A stretch of DNA of 47,802 nt from Nitrospira sp. (lineage in GTDB: Bacteria > Nitrospirota > Nitrospiria > Nitrospirales > Nitrospiraceae). Each line of letters opens with the position of its first letter. Positions within the stretch are counted from its first letter, which is position 1. The stretch lies in assembly GCA_015904045.1 (NCBI GenBank), contig JABMDG010000069.1:3308-51109 (forward strand). The letters run 5' to 3'. This document shows positions 35,373-43,767 of this stretch, in pieces. A model generated the notes under the pieces. The model saw nothing but the letters and a program-made list of their open reading frames with translations, ran no database searches and was not told the origin of the DNA. The position numbers and the translations under genes were made by a program.

Positions 35373-35430
35373 GTTGAGAACACCTGTTTAGACGTCTGTA
35401 GTTTGAATCTCGCCTGAGCAAAGGTTCATC

Positions 35431-35459
35431 ACCTTAATGTGTCCGACTGCATGGGTCAA
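35431..35459 (-). promoter_or_regulatory. Possible promoter of purE-purK
   Basis: On the minus strand TTGACC (35459-35454) is followed after 17 bases by TAAGGT (35436-35431). The -35 box is good (5 of 6) and the -10 box weak (3 of 6). It is the best candidate in the interval between purE and the terminator of the exporter operon. I see no purine riboswitch there, and no convincing gene either. Confidence 0.35.
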
Positions 35460-35549
35460 GGCCACCGGTGACGGTGAAGGGGAAGACGAGCCGGTGAGAA
35501 CTGAGGGATTCAATGCATGTGTGTGATCGTTGTCGTGCCGATAGAGTGG

Positions 35550-35586
35550 GGCAGAAAATACAGAGGGGGTGGTTGCCCACCCCCTC
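35550..35586 (-). terminator. Rho-independent terminator of the TolC-ABC-HlyD operon
   Basis: A perfect 10-bp stem with the loop GCAA is formed by 35586-35577 and 35572-35563 (GAGGGGGTGG with its complement). On the minus strand it is followed by TGTATTTTCT, a T-rich tail. It lies about 50 bases downstream of the HlyD gene stop, as expected for the end of that transcript. Confidence 0.75.
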
Positions 35587-35638
35587 CGATTCAGAGATAT
35601 TAACAATAGGCTCCCTGCGTCCTAAAACGCCGGCGATG

Positions 35639-37090
35639 CTACTTCGCCCCTCCCAAACCCGCGCCTGTTGTCCTGGGCGAGAGCATTTCCAGGATGCTCG
35701 GGTCCCGCTCCAAATAATCCGGCGGGAAGAAATTAAACCGTCTCCACAATTCATACCAGAGTGGCACCCGGTTGAGAATGACCCAACCCAGCACCTTTGT
35801 TCCTTGCCGCACCCTCGACTGTTCTGGCCACGGCTGAGGATCCTCCGGGTCGGGAACGACCCAGAATCGGTAATTGCCCTTGCCATCGTCGATCTGGTCG
35901 ACAACCTTGATAACGCCGCCACGCGTTCCGGCCATGAGGGAAGGCCAGGCCGGCAGCGGAATCGCCGGAACACCGAAGAAAAGGATCCTCACCTTGCGGC
36001 CAGGGACCAACAAGGGTGAATCCAGTCCTTCTGCTACCATTTCAATCGCAGTATCTGACGCAGTGGGTGAGAGGGTCACAATGGTTTCACCCTGCTTCAC
36101 GGTCTCACCGACTCCAACCTTGGCCATCTTGACGACAGTCCCATCCATCGTTGCGACGATGCGGGCCCGATCGATACGCTGTTGGGCATTTTCCTGTCGG
36201 ACGGAGACGTCCGCCAACTGGTCTAAGGCTTTGGACGCATCCGCGACTGCCTGGTCGCGTGCCGCTTCGGCATCAATCAGCTTTTGCCACACATCGGCGG
36301 TGATTTGGTCCCGACCGAAGAAGAAGGCTGATCGCGACTGTTCGGCCGCCTGCAGATTGGCCTGTGCCGCCTGCAAGGCCGCCTTCGTACCAATCTCGGT
36401 CTGAATCGTCAATTCGAGTTCGCGTTGCGAGACCAAGCCCTCCTTGACCAATTGCCTGTGGCGATCTACGTTAAGCAGGGCGGTCGTGACGTCGATCTTG
36501 GCGGCTTCGAGTTTCTGTTGCGCTTCCCGTACCCTGTTCTCAGCTTCAACGACGCGCGCATCGGCTCCTGGCACGGCGGCTCGGACGAGCGCTTTCATCT
36601 GCCCGATCCGCTTGTTAAGTTGATCGGCCCTGGCCAATGCTGCCTGGCGCTGCTGCTGCAAGGCCACTTTTCGCTGCTCCAGAAGTTCGAGCAGTTCAGG
36701 GGCCATGAAATTCGGGTCGTAATCTTGAAGCTCTGCAACGAGATCACCCTTTTTGACCTTGACCCCTTCATAGACATGCCACGCCTTGATCCGCCCCGTG
36801 ATCTGGGCTTCTAGGTTCTGCGGTCGTTCGTACGGGGTATAGGCAGAGACCTTGCCGCTGGCACTGATGGTCTGCGTCCAGGGCACGAAGTCGATCATAA
36901 TGATGATCAGGATCAACAACGTCAGGGTGACGCGCGATGCCGTGGTCAGCCGTCTGGGTATTTTGACGGCATCCCAACACGGCATTTTGGTTAATGCGCT
37001 GCCGGTGTCGAGTGCAATCGCGCCAAACCCCGTCGTCCGTGCAACCAGTGCACGCTCATTACTTCCGCGTTCACGATCTAGGCCAGCCAT
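35639..37090 (-). CDS. HlyD-family membrane fusion (periplasmic adaptor) protein
   Basis: This 483-residue inner-membrane-anchored adaptor should link the ABC protein to TolC. It has one N-terminal membrane helix (about residues 53-72, VTLTLLILIIIMIDFVPW) and a lipoyl-like half motif (LEAQITGRIKAWHVYEGVKV). A long alpha-hairpin coiled coil follows (about 130-300; RKVALQQQRQAALARADQLN and so on). The second lipoyl half (ARIVATMDGTVVKMAKVGVG, then ETVKQGETIVTLSPT) and beta-barrel domain complete it. The ATG at 37090 has GGAGG 6 bases upstream. It is the last gene of the operon, before a terminator. The C-terminal stretch (about 400-483) is longer than usual and is Pro/Trp-rich. Confidence 0.9.
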   Translation of the reverse strand: MAGLDRERGSNERALVARTTGFGAIALDTGSALTKMPCWDAVKIPRRLTTASRVTLTLLILIIIMIDFVPWTQTISASGKVSAYTPYERPQNLEAQITGRIKAWHVYEGVKVKKGDLVAELQDYDPNFMAPELLELLEQRKVALQQQRQAALARADQLNKRIGQMKALVRAAVPGADARVVEAENRVREAQQKLEAAKIDVTTALLNVDRHRQLVKEGLVSQRELELTIQTEIGTKAALQAAQANLQAAEQSRSAFFFGRDQITADVWQKLIDAEAARDQAVADASKALDQLADVSVRQENAQQRIDRARIVATMDGTVVKMAKVGVGETVKQGETIVTLSPTASDTAIEMVAEGLDSPLLVPGRKVRILFFGVPAIPLPAWPSLMAGTRGGVIKVVDQIDDGKGNYRFWVVPDPEDPQPWPEQSRVRQGTKVLGWVILNRVPLWYELWRRFNFFPPDYLERDPSILEMLSPRTTGAGLGGAK

Positions 37091-37139
37091 GTAAGCCTCC
37101 GTTGATGTTACTTACTGTGGTTGCGTCTGTTCGACCCGT

Positions 37140-38816
37140 TCATGCATGCGTATGGTGCAACATGATGCGCCGATCTGCATGCGCCGTTAGGTTTGGATCT
37201 GTTGAGACGAAAATGACCGACCAAGTTTCATCCTTGGAACAGAGTCTGCGCAAAATCGTTTCCCGCATAGCCGGATCCATGCTGTGGATCAGTCCGTCGA
37301 AGACGAGGACTTGCGGGTGGCCGAGGACGGCACGGGCCAACAAGATCTGGACGACCTTGCTCGACGGCAGTACCTCCCCCAGATCGCGGATGCTCGACTT
37401 GATTCCACGAGGAAGGGATTCGACCTCCTCTTCGAGCTCCGCAAACCGTAACGCCCACGCGATATCGTCATAGGAGACATAGGACCGGCCGACGACGATA
37501 TTGTCCTCGATTGTTCCCTCGAGGAGGGTCAGCTGTGAATCGATGACCACGCTACGGCATTGGTTGATGGCATCCGGGTCCATGTAGCGAAGGTCGACGC
37601 CGTTGTATTGAACCACGCCGCTAGTCGGTGCTTCGAGACCGCCCAAGACTCGGGCGAGGGAAAGTTTCGCGACAGTGGTTTTTGCATAAATCCCAAGTTT
37701 CTCGCCCGGGGCCACTTCCAGATTGAAGTTGTCAAAGACTGAATAACCATCATGGACCAGCCCGACATTTTTGCAGGTGACACGGATACCCTGACCACGC
37801 GGGGTCGGCATAGTCACTGTTGTGGTGGTCGGCACTAGGTCTTGCGGATGCGAGAAGAAAGAATCCAGTTCCGTGAGAGACACGAAGAAATAGTACACAT
37901 GGCCCATGTTCTTGATAAGCGAATCGAAGCTGATGACCAGCGCCCCGACGACGACTTCAACGGCCACCAATTGGCCAAGGGTCAGCTGGCCTTGCGACAA
38001 GAGGGCTCCGGCCAATGCCAGGGCGCCTGCTTGAGCCAAGGCTTGCCCGGATACCGACCCGACGTATTGGCGGATCAACACGGCGAAGCGCGCCTTTCGA
38101 GTATCGGTATACCGGTTGACCAGCTCGTTTGTTTTTTGCAAGAGATACGGCTGGCTGTCCGTGGCTTTCAACTGCAAGACATTGCGGGAAATTTCCTGAA
38201 TCCAATGGAACATCTCGTATTTCGCTCGAGACATGTCGAGCGTCGTCCTTACGGCTCCTCGGGACAGCACAAAAAATGTGATGGCGAATCCGCCCATGAG
38301 CATCACGTCGTAAAGCAAGAAGTACGGATGGTAGACCACCAGCATCGCCATCCCGACCACCCCTCCGACGACGACATTCACCAGATCAATCAGAAGGGTG
38401 GACAAGGCACGTTGCATAAAAATGGTTTCTATGAAGCGATTCGCCATTTCGGTGCGGTACCCCTGAATTTGATAGCGCGGGAGTTGCTCCACCATCGCCA
38501 CCGCGACACGCGCGAAGATGCGCCGCTGGATGACATCCACGGCGTAGAAATGGAAGGATTTGAACATGCCCACAAAGAGCAGGACCAAGAACATGTTGCC
38601 CGTCAGCGTCCAGATCATGACCGGCTGCACAGCATAGGAGAATGTGCTGACGAGTTCTTGAACCGTGAGTGGGATGATGAGCGAAAAGAACGCCACGGCC
38701 AACGCATAAGAAAAGATCAAACTCATGATCCTTTTCTCAGCCTTCATGGCCACGGAGAGCTGCTCTAGCAATGCCTGTAATAGGTTCGGATGATGTGTCC
38801 TCTGTGTTTCCGTCAT
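37140..38816 (-). CDS. ABC-exporter-like protein with fully eroded ATPase motifs
   Basis: This 558-residue protein has the fold plan of a type I secretion ABC exporter: a six-helix membrane domain (about 30-300) and a C-terminal nucleotide-binding domain. The latter keeps its framework (LARVLGGLEAPTSGVVQYNG, then GTIEDNIVVG, ILLARAVLGHPQVLVFD). The catalytic motifs are lost. Walker A reads GIYAKTTVAKLS (Lys kept, glycines and the Ser/Thr after Lys lost). The Q-loop Gln seems to be Ser (VVIDSQLTLL). The signature LSGGQ is LPSSK. The catalytic Glu after Walker B Asp is Gly (VFDGL). The switch His is Thr (FVSTDPN). No frameshift is present. ATG 38816 is used (GGAGG upstream). It may pair with another ATPase, be nucleotide-independent, or be a scaffold. 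Confidence 0.85.
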   Translation of the reverse strand: MTETQRTHHPNLLQALLEQLSVAMKAEKRIMSLIFSYALAVAFFSLIIPLTVQELVSTFSYAVQPVMIWTLTGNMFLVLLFVGMFKSFHFYAVDVIQRRIFARVAVAMVEQLPRYQIQGYRTEMANRFIETIFMQRALSTLLIDLVNVVVGGVVGMAMLVVYHPYFLLYDVMLMGGFAITFFVLSRGAVRTTLDMSRAKYEMFHWIQEISRNVLQLKATDSQPYLLQKTNELVNRYTDTRKARFAVLIRQYVGSVSGQALAQAGALALAGALLSQGQLTLGQLVAVEVVVGALVISFDSLIKNMGHVYYFFVSLTELDSFFSHPQDLVPTTTTVTMPTPRGQGIRVTCKNVGLVHDGYSVFDNFNLEVAPGEKLGIYAKTTVAKLSLARVLGGLEAPTSGVVQYNGVDLRYMDPDAINQCRSVVIDSQLTLLEGTIEDNIVVGRSYVSYDDIAWALRFAELEEEVESLPRGIKSSIRDLGEVLPSSKVVQILLARAVLGHPQVLVFDGLIHSMDPAMRETILRRLCSKDETWSVIFVSTDPNLTAHADRRIMLHHTHA

Positions 38817-38867
38817 CACAACCCTCCGTTCCAGAGTTAAAAGTAAAAAATGTGCCCCGTAATTGAC

Positions 38868-40466
38868 TTAGTCCCGACCTTCAATTTGCTGACCTGAAGA
38901 ACCAGCCGCATGAATCGGATCGCCGTACTTGGCCAGCACACTCGCGCCGACGGCCTTCGATAACGCCCCCTTAGCCAAGAGGTAGCCGCCGCGAGAAAGC
39001 ACGTAATCATATTGGGCACGGTACAGGTCGTAGGCGGCTTCGACCACGTTACGCTCCCGCAGGTTCACAAACAAGATACTGGTCGCCCCCATGTCGAAGC
39101 GCTTGCGCTCGCCCTCCTCCAGCACCTTGGCCAGCCGGTACGCTTCCGTGGCGGCCCTCACGCGATCCCTGGCCCGGACGATGGCCGACACCCAATTGTC
39201 GACATCGATGCTGACCTGTTGCTCTTTGTTCCAGATTTCATACGTCAGGCGTTCTTGCTCAGCCTGCGCATGGGCCACTTTTCCTCGGGCCTCTCGATTG
39301 AATAAGGGGATACTGAAGAACGTTCCAACTCGGTAGCCGATTCCTCCAACCCAATAGATAGAGCCAACCGCCGGCCCCCCCTCTATGTAGAGCTTTGGCA
39401 GCAGACTATTCTTCGCGAGTTTGACATCGATTTCGTTCATCTGAAGTTGTATGGCGAGCGCTCGCACCTCCGGGCGGTCCTCCTTGGCCGCTACCTTGGC
39501 TGCGGCAATCTCCTCTTCGGTGGGCAGCGGGGTTTCCCCGGTGAAATCCGGCGCCCACTCCGGTCGTGGAGTCACCGGTTCGCCATTCTCCCAGAGAAAG
39601 AGGGACAGTTTGTACTGTTCATATTCCGCCTGCCGTTGCGCGGCGATGGCGGCCTCCCGGCGGCGCTGAACTTCCTGGCCCACCTCGACCACATCGAGTG
39701 GCGAAACCTTTCCGGCCTTGGCCTGCCCCTCGACCATGGTGAATCGGGCTTCGGCAATTGCCAGGTTTTGCTTCTGCACCTCGGCCTGTTTAACGGCAAC
39801 CTGCCAATCCCAATATTGAATAGCGCCGGCCAGATAGAGGTCCTGGCGTTTCTGCGCGACCTTGATCTCCGCCTGGGGTTCCGAGAGTTCGGCCTGTTGG
39901 AACTCGGCGTACTCTTCGTTGATGATGAATCCCCGGAGGAGGTTAAACTTTCCGCCGACAATCATCATTTGCTGCGGATAGAACAGTTGCAAGTCTTGGG
40001 GAACCGCCACCGCGGGACTCTGTACATTGCGCACTGGGAGACTCGTGTTGTCGCCCAGGAGCGTCGCATGATCGCCGAAGACATTCCGGATGCCGAGGAA
40101 GAGATTCCATCCCCAGGGGTGTCCGAGCTTGAGCATGAGGTCGTCATATCCAGAGCTTAAGTGATTCGGCACACCACTGACATTTGTCAGATTGAACGTC
40201 TGATAGCGATCGAACTCGACCTCATTCCGAAGTCTTGGCTCCCATGCACCCAGCGCCTTCAAGATTCTCGCCCGAGCCTGCGCCCGCTCCAGTCCTGTTG
40301 CCCTGAGGAGGGGATGGGTCAACTCAATCCTGGCCAGCACCTCTTCAATGGTCAGGGGGGCGGTTCGCACGGCAGAGGCGGTTGCGGCGGAGGGCTCGAT
40401 GGCCGAGGGCTCCGCGAGTGCCAATGTTGGCAACAATGTCAACATGCCTAACACCAATGTGATCAA
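38868..40466 (-). CDS. TolC-family outer membrane protein, third tandem paralogue
   Basis: This about 532-residue outer-membrane efflux protein should form the periplasm-spanning exit duct. It has a signal peptide (ITLVLGMLTLLPTLALAEPS), then the paired helical repeats of the family: TIEEVLARIELTHPLLRATG, QDLYLAGAIQYWDWQVAVKQ, and VDNWVSAIVRARDRVRAATE. I chose TTG 40466 as start: AAGGAG precedes it, and it aligns with the GTG and TTG starts of the two sister genes. A GTG at 40490 directly after the previous stop would add 8 residues. It is followed by the eroded ABC gene after about 50 bases. Confidence 0.9.
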   Translation of the reverse strand: MITLVLGMLTLLPTLALAEPSAIEPSAATASAVRTAPLTIEEVLARIELTHPLLRATGLERAQARARILKALGAWEPRLRNEVEFDRYQTFNLTNVSGVPNHLSSGYDDLMLKLGHPWGWNLFLGIRNVFGDHATLLGDNTSLPVRNVQSPAVAVPQDLQLFYPQQMMIVGGKFNLLRGFIINEEYAEFQQAELSEPQAEIKVAQKRQDLYLAGAIQYWDWQVAVKQAEVQKQNLAIAEARFTMVEGQAKAGKVSPLDVVEVGQEVQRRREAAIAAQRQAEYEQYKLSLFLWENGEPVTPRPEWAPDFTGETPLPTEEEIAAAKVAAKEDRPEVRALAIQLQMNEIDVKLAKNSLLPKLYIEGGPAVGSIYWVGGIGYRVGTFFSIPLFNREARGKVAHAQAEQERLTYEIWNKEQQVSIDVDNWVSAIVRARDRVRAATEAYRLAKVLEEGERKRFDMGATSILFVNLRERNVVEAAYDLYRAQYDYVLSRGGYLLAKGALSKAVGASVLAKYGDPIHAAGSSGQQIEGRD

Positions 40467-40490
40467 AGAAGACTGCTCCTTGCGGTGCAC

Positions 40491-42041
40491 TTAGTCACGT
40501 CCTTTGACTTTGTTGCCGTGCAATCCTGCTGCCTTTGAAGGATCGCCATACTTGGCCAGGACGTCAGTGGCGACTGGCTTCGACAAGCCCCCACGTGCCC
40601 AGAGGTATCCACCTCGTGCGAGCACATAATCGTACTGGGCACGATACAGTTCATACGCCGCCTCCACGGCGTTTTGCTCTCGCAAATTCACGAATAAGAT
40701 GCTGGTGGCTCCTAGGTCGAATCGTTTACGCTCGCCCTCTTCCAGCGTCTTGGCCAACCGATAGGCTTCGGAGGCGGCCCTCACTCGATCCCTGGCCCTG
40801 ACAATTGCCGAAACCCAATTATCTACATCGATGCTCACTTGCTGTTCGGTATACAGTTGTTTCAAGACCAATTGTTGCTGGTCCGCTTCGGCGAACATGA
40901 CTTTCCCACGCCCTTCCCGCTGGAACAGCGGCATCGCAAACCACGATTCCATTCGATACCCGACTCCCACGTTCCAGTCCGCGGCCGCCTCCATTTGCCC
41001 CCCCTTAAAATCAAACTTCGGGAGCAGGAAGTTCTTGGCGAGCTTCAGATCGATATTGTTCATCTTGGCTTCGATGTAGAGGGACTGCACTTCCGGCCGG
41101 TCTTCTTTGGCAGATACCTTCGCCGCGGTAACGTCTCCCTCGGTCGGCAAGGGCGTTTCTCCCGTGAACTCCGGAGCCCACTCCGGCCTCGGGGCGACCG
41201 GCTCCCCGTTCTCCCAAAGAAAGAGGGACAGTTTATACTGCTCATACTCCACCTGCCGCTGGGCGGCGATGGCGGCCTCCCGGCGGTTCTGAACTTCCTG
41301 GCCCATTTCGGCCACATCAAGGGGCGAAATCTTTCCAGCCTTGGCCTGGCCCTCGACCTGGGTGAATCGAGCCTCTGCCACAGCCAGGTTTTGCCTCCGC
41401 ACCTCGGCTTGCTTGACGGCGACTTGCCAATCCCAGTATTGGATGGCGCCGGCCAGATACAGGTCCTGCCGCTTCTGCGCGACATGGATCTCAGCCAGCG
41501 GTCCCATGAGTTGGGCTTTTTGATAGTCGGCGTACTCGTCGTTGATCAGGAGCCCCCGTAGCAGATGGCCCTCCCCACCGGCCAGAATCAGCTGGTTTTG
41601 CCAGAAGAGCAGTCCATCATTAGGGATGTACGCATGGGCGGCTTGGTTGGTGCGATCTCCATAGCCGCTGCGGATGCCGCCATGGACCCTGAAGCCCCAG
41701 GGATGCCCAACCTCGAGCAGCGTGTCGTTATATCCCCCCGTTGTCGTATTCACGAAGGCGAGGAAATTCCAAGACTGATAACGGTCGGTCTCTGTGCGGT
41801 TCTTGAACGTCGGCTCCCACGCCCCCAGCGCTTTCAGGATCTTCGCCCGAGCCTGCGTCCGCTCGACACCGGTGGCTCGAAGCAGGGGATGCGTCAACTC
41901 AATACGGGCGAGCACTTCGGTGATGGTCAGGGGCTCGGTGCGCCCCGGCTGAAGCTGCACGGTGCTCGAGTTGCTCAACGGCTCCGCCCCTGTCGTCACA
42001 GGAAGCAGGATCAGAATCATGAGCAGTAGCGCGGCCATCAA
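40491..42041 (-). CDS. TolC-family outer membrane protein, second tandem paralogue
   Basis: This 516-residue TolC-like protein is very similar to its two neighbours, sharing QDLYLAGAIQYWDWQVAVKQ, GQAKAGKISPLDVAEMGQEV and the ending AKYGDPSKAAGLHGN. The N-terminal signal peptide is LLLMILILLPVTTGAEP. The start is TTG at 42041 (or ATG at 42038) after AAGGAGCATCC. The variable part lies at about residues 75-150, in the stretch with the conserved HPWGFRVHGGIRSGYGD. In TolC this region should map to the beta barrel and equatorial parts, so the copies may differ in gating or partner recognition. It lies 21 bases after the first paralogue. Confidence 0.9.
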   Translation of the reverse strand: MMAALLLMILILLPVTTGAEPLSNSSTVQLQPGRTEPLTITEVLARIELTHPLLRATGVERTQARAKILKALGAWEPTFKNRTETDRYQSWNFLAFVNTTTGGYNDTLLEVGHPWGFRVHGGIRSGYGDRTNQAAHAYIPNDGLLFWQNQLILAGGEGHLLRGLLINDEYADYQKAQLMGPLAEIHVAQKRQDLYLAGAIQYWDWQVAVKQAEVRRQNLAVAEARFTQVEGQAKAGKISPLDVAEMGQEVQNRREAAIAAQRQVEYEQYKLSLFLWENGEPVAPRPEWAPEFTGETPLPTEGDVTAAKVSAKEDRPEVQSLYIEAKMNNIDLKLAKNFLLPKFDFKGGQMEAAADWNVGVGYRMESWFAMPLFQREGRGKVMFAEADQQQLVLKQLYTEQQVSIDVDNWVSAIVRARDRVRAASEAYRLAKTLEEGERKRFDLGATSILFVNLREQNAVEAAYELYRAQYDYVLARGGYLWARGGLSKPVATDVLAKYGDPSKAAGLHGNKVKGRD

Positions 42042-42062
42042 AAGGATGCTCCTTGTGCCGGT

Positions 42063-43616
42063 TTAATCGCGGCCCGGTTGTTGGTGGCCGTTCATGCCCG
42101 CCGCCGTCAGCGGGTTTCCGTACTTGGCCAACTCGCTCTCAGGCCAGGGCTTCGACAACACACCCCTCGCCCACAGCATCCCTCCGCGCGAGACGGCGTA
42201 GTCGGCCTGCGCCCGATATAGCTGGTAGGCTGCCTCGACAGCGTTACGCTCGCGCATATTGACGAAGAGGATACTGGTCTTCCCCAAGTCGAACCGTTTA
42301 CGCTCGCCTTCTTCCAAGATCTTGGCCAACCGGTACGATTCCGTGGCAGCCCTCACCCGATCCCTAGCCCGCACGATCGCCGAGTACCAGTTATCCACGT
42401 CAAACCCGACTTGCTGCTCGGTATATTGCTGCTTCAACGCCAATTGTGACTGGCCCACTTCCGCAGCCATGACCTTCCCTCGCCCTTCCCGCTGGAACAG
42501 AGGGATCTCCGTGTGCAAGCCGACTCGATACCCAAGTCCCACAACCCAGTCCGCGGCGCCCTTGGTCGGTCCGCCTTCAAGATCCAAGGTCGGGAGCAGC
42601 TTGTTCTTGGCGAGCTTGAGATCGATGTTGTTGATCTTGGCCAGGATATAGAGATCCCGCACTTCCGGCCGCGCCTCCTTCGCCTCCACCTTAAAGCCTG
42701 AGACCTCCTCTTCAGTTGGAAGCGGCGTTTCACCCTGGAATTCCGGAGCCCATTCCGCTCGTGGGGCTACCGGCTCGCCGTTTTCCCAGAAAAAGAGGGA
42801 CAGCTTGTACTGCTCATACTCCACCTTCCGTTGGGCGGCAATGGCGGCCGCCCGGCGGCGCTGCACTTCCTGATTGACTTCCGCGACATCAAGAGGCGAA
42901 ATCTTTCCAGCCTTGGCCTGGCCCTCAATCTGGAGGGCGCGAGCTTCCGCAACACCCAGTATTTGCTTCACAACCTCGGCCTGTTTGACCGCCACCTGCC
43001 AATCCCAATACTGCACGGCGCCTGCGAGATAGAGGTCTTGTCGTTTCTGCGCCACCGCGATCTCCGCTTGCGGCTCCGCAAGTTCAGCCCTTTGATACTC
43101 AGCATTCTCGTCGTTGATGATTAAACCCCGCAAGAAATGGACCGACCCACCGTAGTAGAAATGTTGCGTACGATAGATGCCCAGCAGATCAGGGGGATAG
43201 GCAATGCGGTTGTTCGTGGCGGCATCCCCGAACCCGCTGCGGAGTCCGCCTTCGACCACGAAACCCCAGGGATGCCCGACCTGGAGGGTGCTGTCGGCGT
43301 ATCCCGTCGTATGTTGACTCGGAATGTCGAACGACGTGGTGAGATTCCAGGTCGTATACCGTTCGACCTGTGTATAGTTCTTGACCTGCGGTTCCCAGGC
43401 CCCGAGCGCCTTCAGGATCTTCGCGCGAGCCTTCTGTCGCTCGGCGCCCATCGCCCGAAGCAGCGGATGCGTCAACTCGATGCGGGCAAGGACTTCGCTA
43501 ATGGTGAGTGGTGCGGTGCGAGCCGACTGGGCCTGCACGGTCTTCGAGTCGCTCACTGGTTCCGCCAGTGCAGTCATTGGCAGGAGAGTCAGAATAGCCA
43601 ATACCAGGGCGATCAC
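42063..43616 (-). CDS. TolC-family outer membrane protein, first tandem paralogue
   Basis: This 517-residue outer-membrane efflux protein is the first gene of the operon. Signal peptide: ALVLAILTLLPMTALAEP. The helical repeats are TISEVLARIELTHPLLRAMG with AKILKALGAWEPQVKNYTQV in the first half, and VDNWYSAIVRARDRVRAATE with RKRFDLGKTSILFVNMRERN in the second. GTG 43616 is the start, after AAGGAGCATCCTGC. The intergenic region to the divergent NhaR-like regulator is 151 bases and holds a palindrome. All three paralogues end in a Gly-Arg-Asp tail. Confidence 0.9.
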   Translation of the reverse strand: MIALVLAILTLLPMTALAEPVSDSKTVQAQSARTAPLTISEVLARIELTHPLLRAMGAERQKARAKILKALGAWEPQVKNYTQVERYTTWNLTTSFDIPSQHTTGYADSTLQVGHPWGFVVEGGLRSGFGDAATNNRIAYPPDLLGIYRTQHFYYGGSVHFLRGLIINDENAEYQRAELAEPQAEIAVAQKRQDLYLAGAVQYWDWQVAVKQAEVVKQILGVAEARALQIEGQAKAGKISPLDVAEVNQEVQRRRAAAIAAQRKVEYEQYKLSLFFWENGEPVAPRAEWAPEFQGETPLPTEEEVSGFKVEAKEARPEVRDLYILAKINNIDLKLAKNKLLPTLDLEGGPTKGAADWVVGLGYRVGLHTEIPLFQREGRGKVMAAEVGQSQLALKQQYTEQQVGFDVDNWYSAIVRARDRVRAATESYRLAKILEEGERKRFDLGKTSILFVNMRERNAVEAAYQLYRAQADYAVSRGGMLWARGVLSKPWPESELAKYGNPLTAAGMNGHQQPGRD

Positions 43617-43704
43617 GCAGGATGCTCCTTTTTTCGTTATGTACTACGAGGGCGAACGGCGCCCACAGTAGCAATCTCCTGCTCATTTTTAAAAATAGAT
43701 AAAA

Positions 43705-43738
43705 CGGATTGGAGTTATCGGCTAATCCGATGTATAGT
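43705..43738 (+). promoter_or_regulatory. Inverted repeat and promoter between the NhaR-like gene and the tolC operon
   Basis: A perfect inverted repeat, CGGATT (43705-43710) and AATCCG (43724-43729) with 13 bases between, is the kind of site LysR-type regulators bind. It overlaps a promoter-like pair for the regulator: TTGGAG (43709-43714), 18 bases, TATAGT (43733-43738). This suggests the regulator controls itself and the divergent operon. On the minus strand an AT-rich stretch (ATTTTTAAAAAT) lies between the palindrome and the first TolC gene. Confidence 0.5.
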
Positions 43739-43767
43739 GGTCCCCCTACCCGGATACTTAGGGCCGA

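Noticed and set aside
35388..35606. A 72-codon open frame on the minus strand between purE and the HlyD gene
   Set aside because: It contains the terminator stem, has no ribosome-binding site and the translation is a low-complexity mix without family resemblance.
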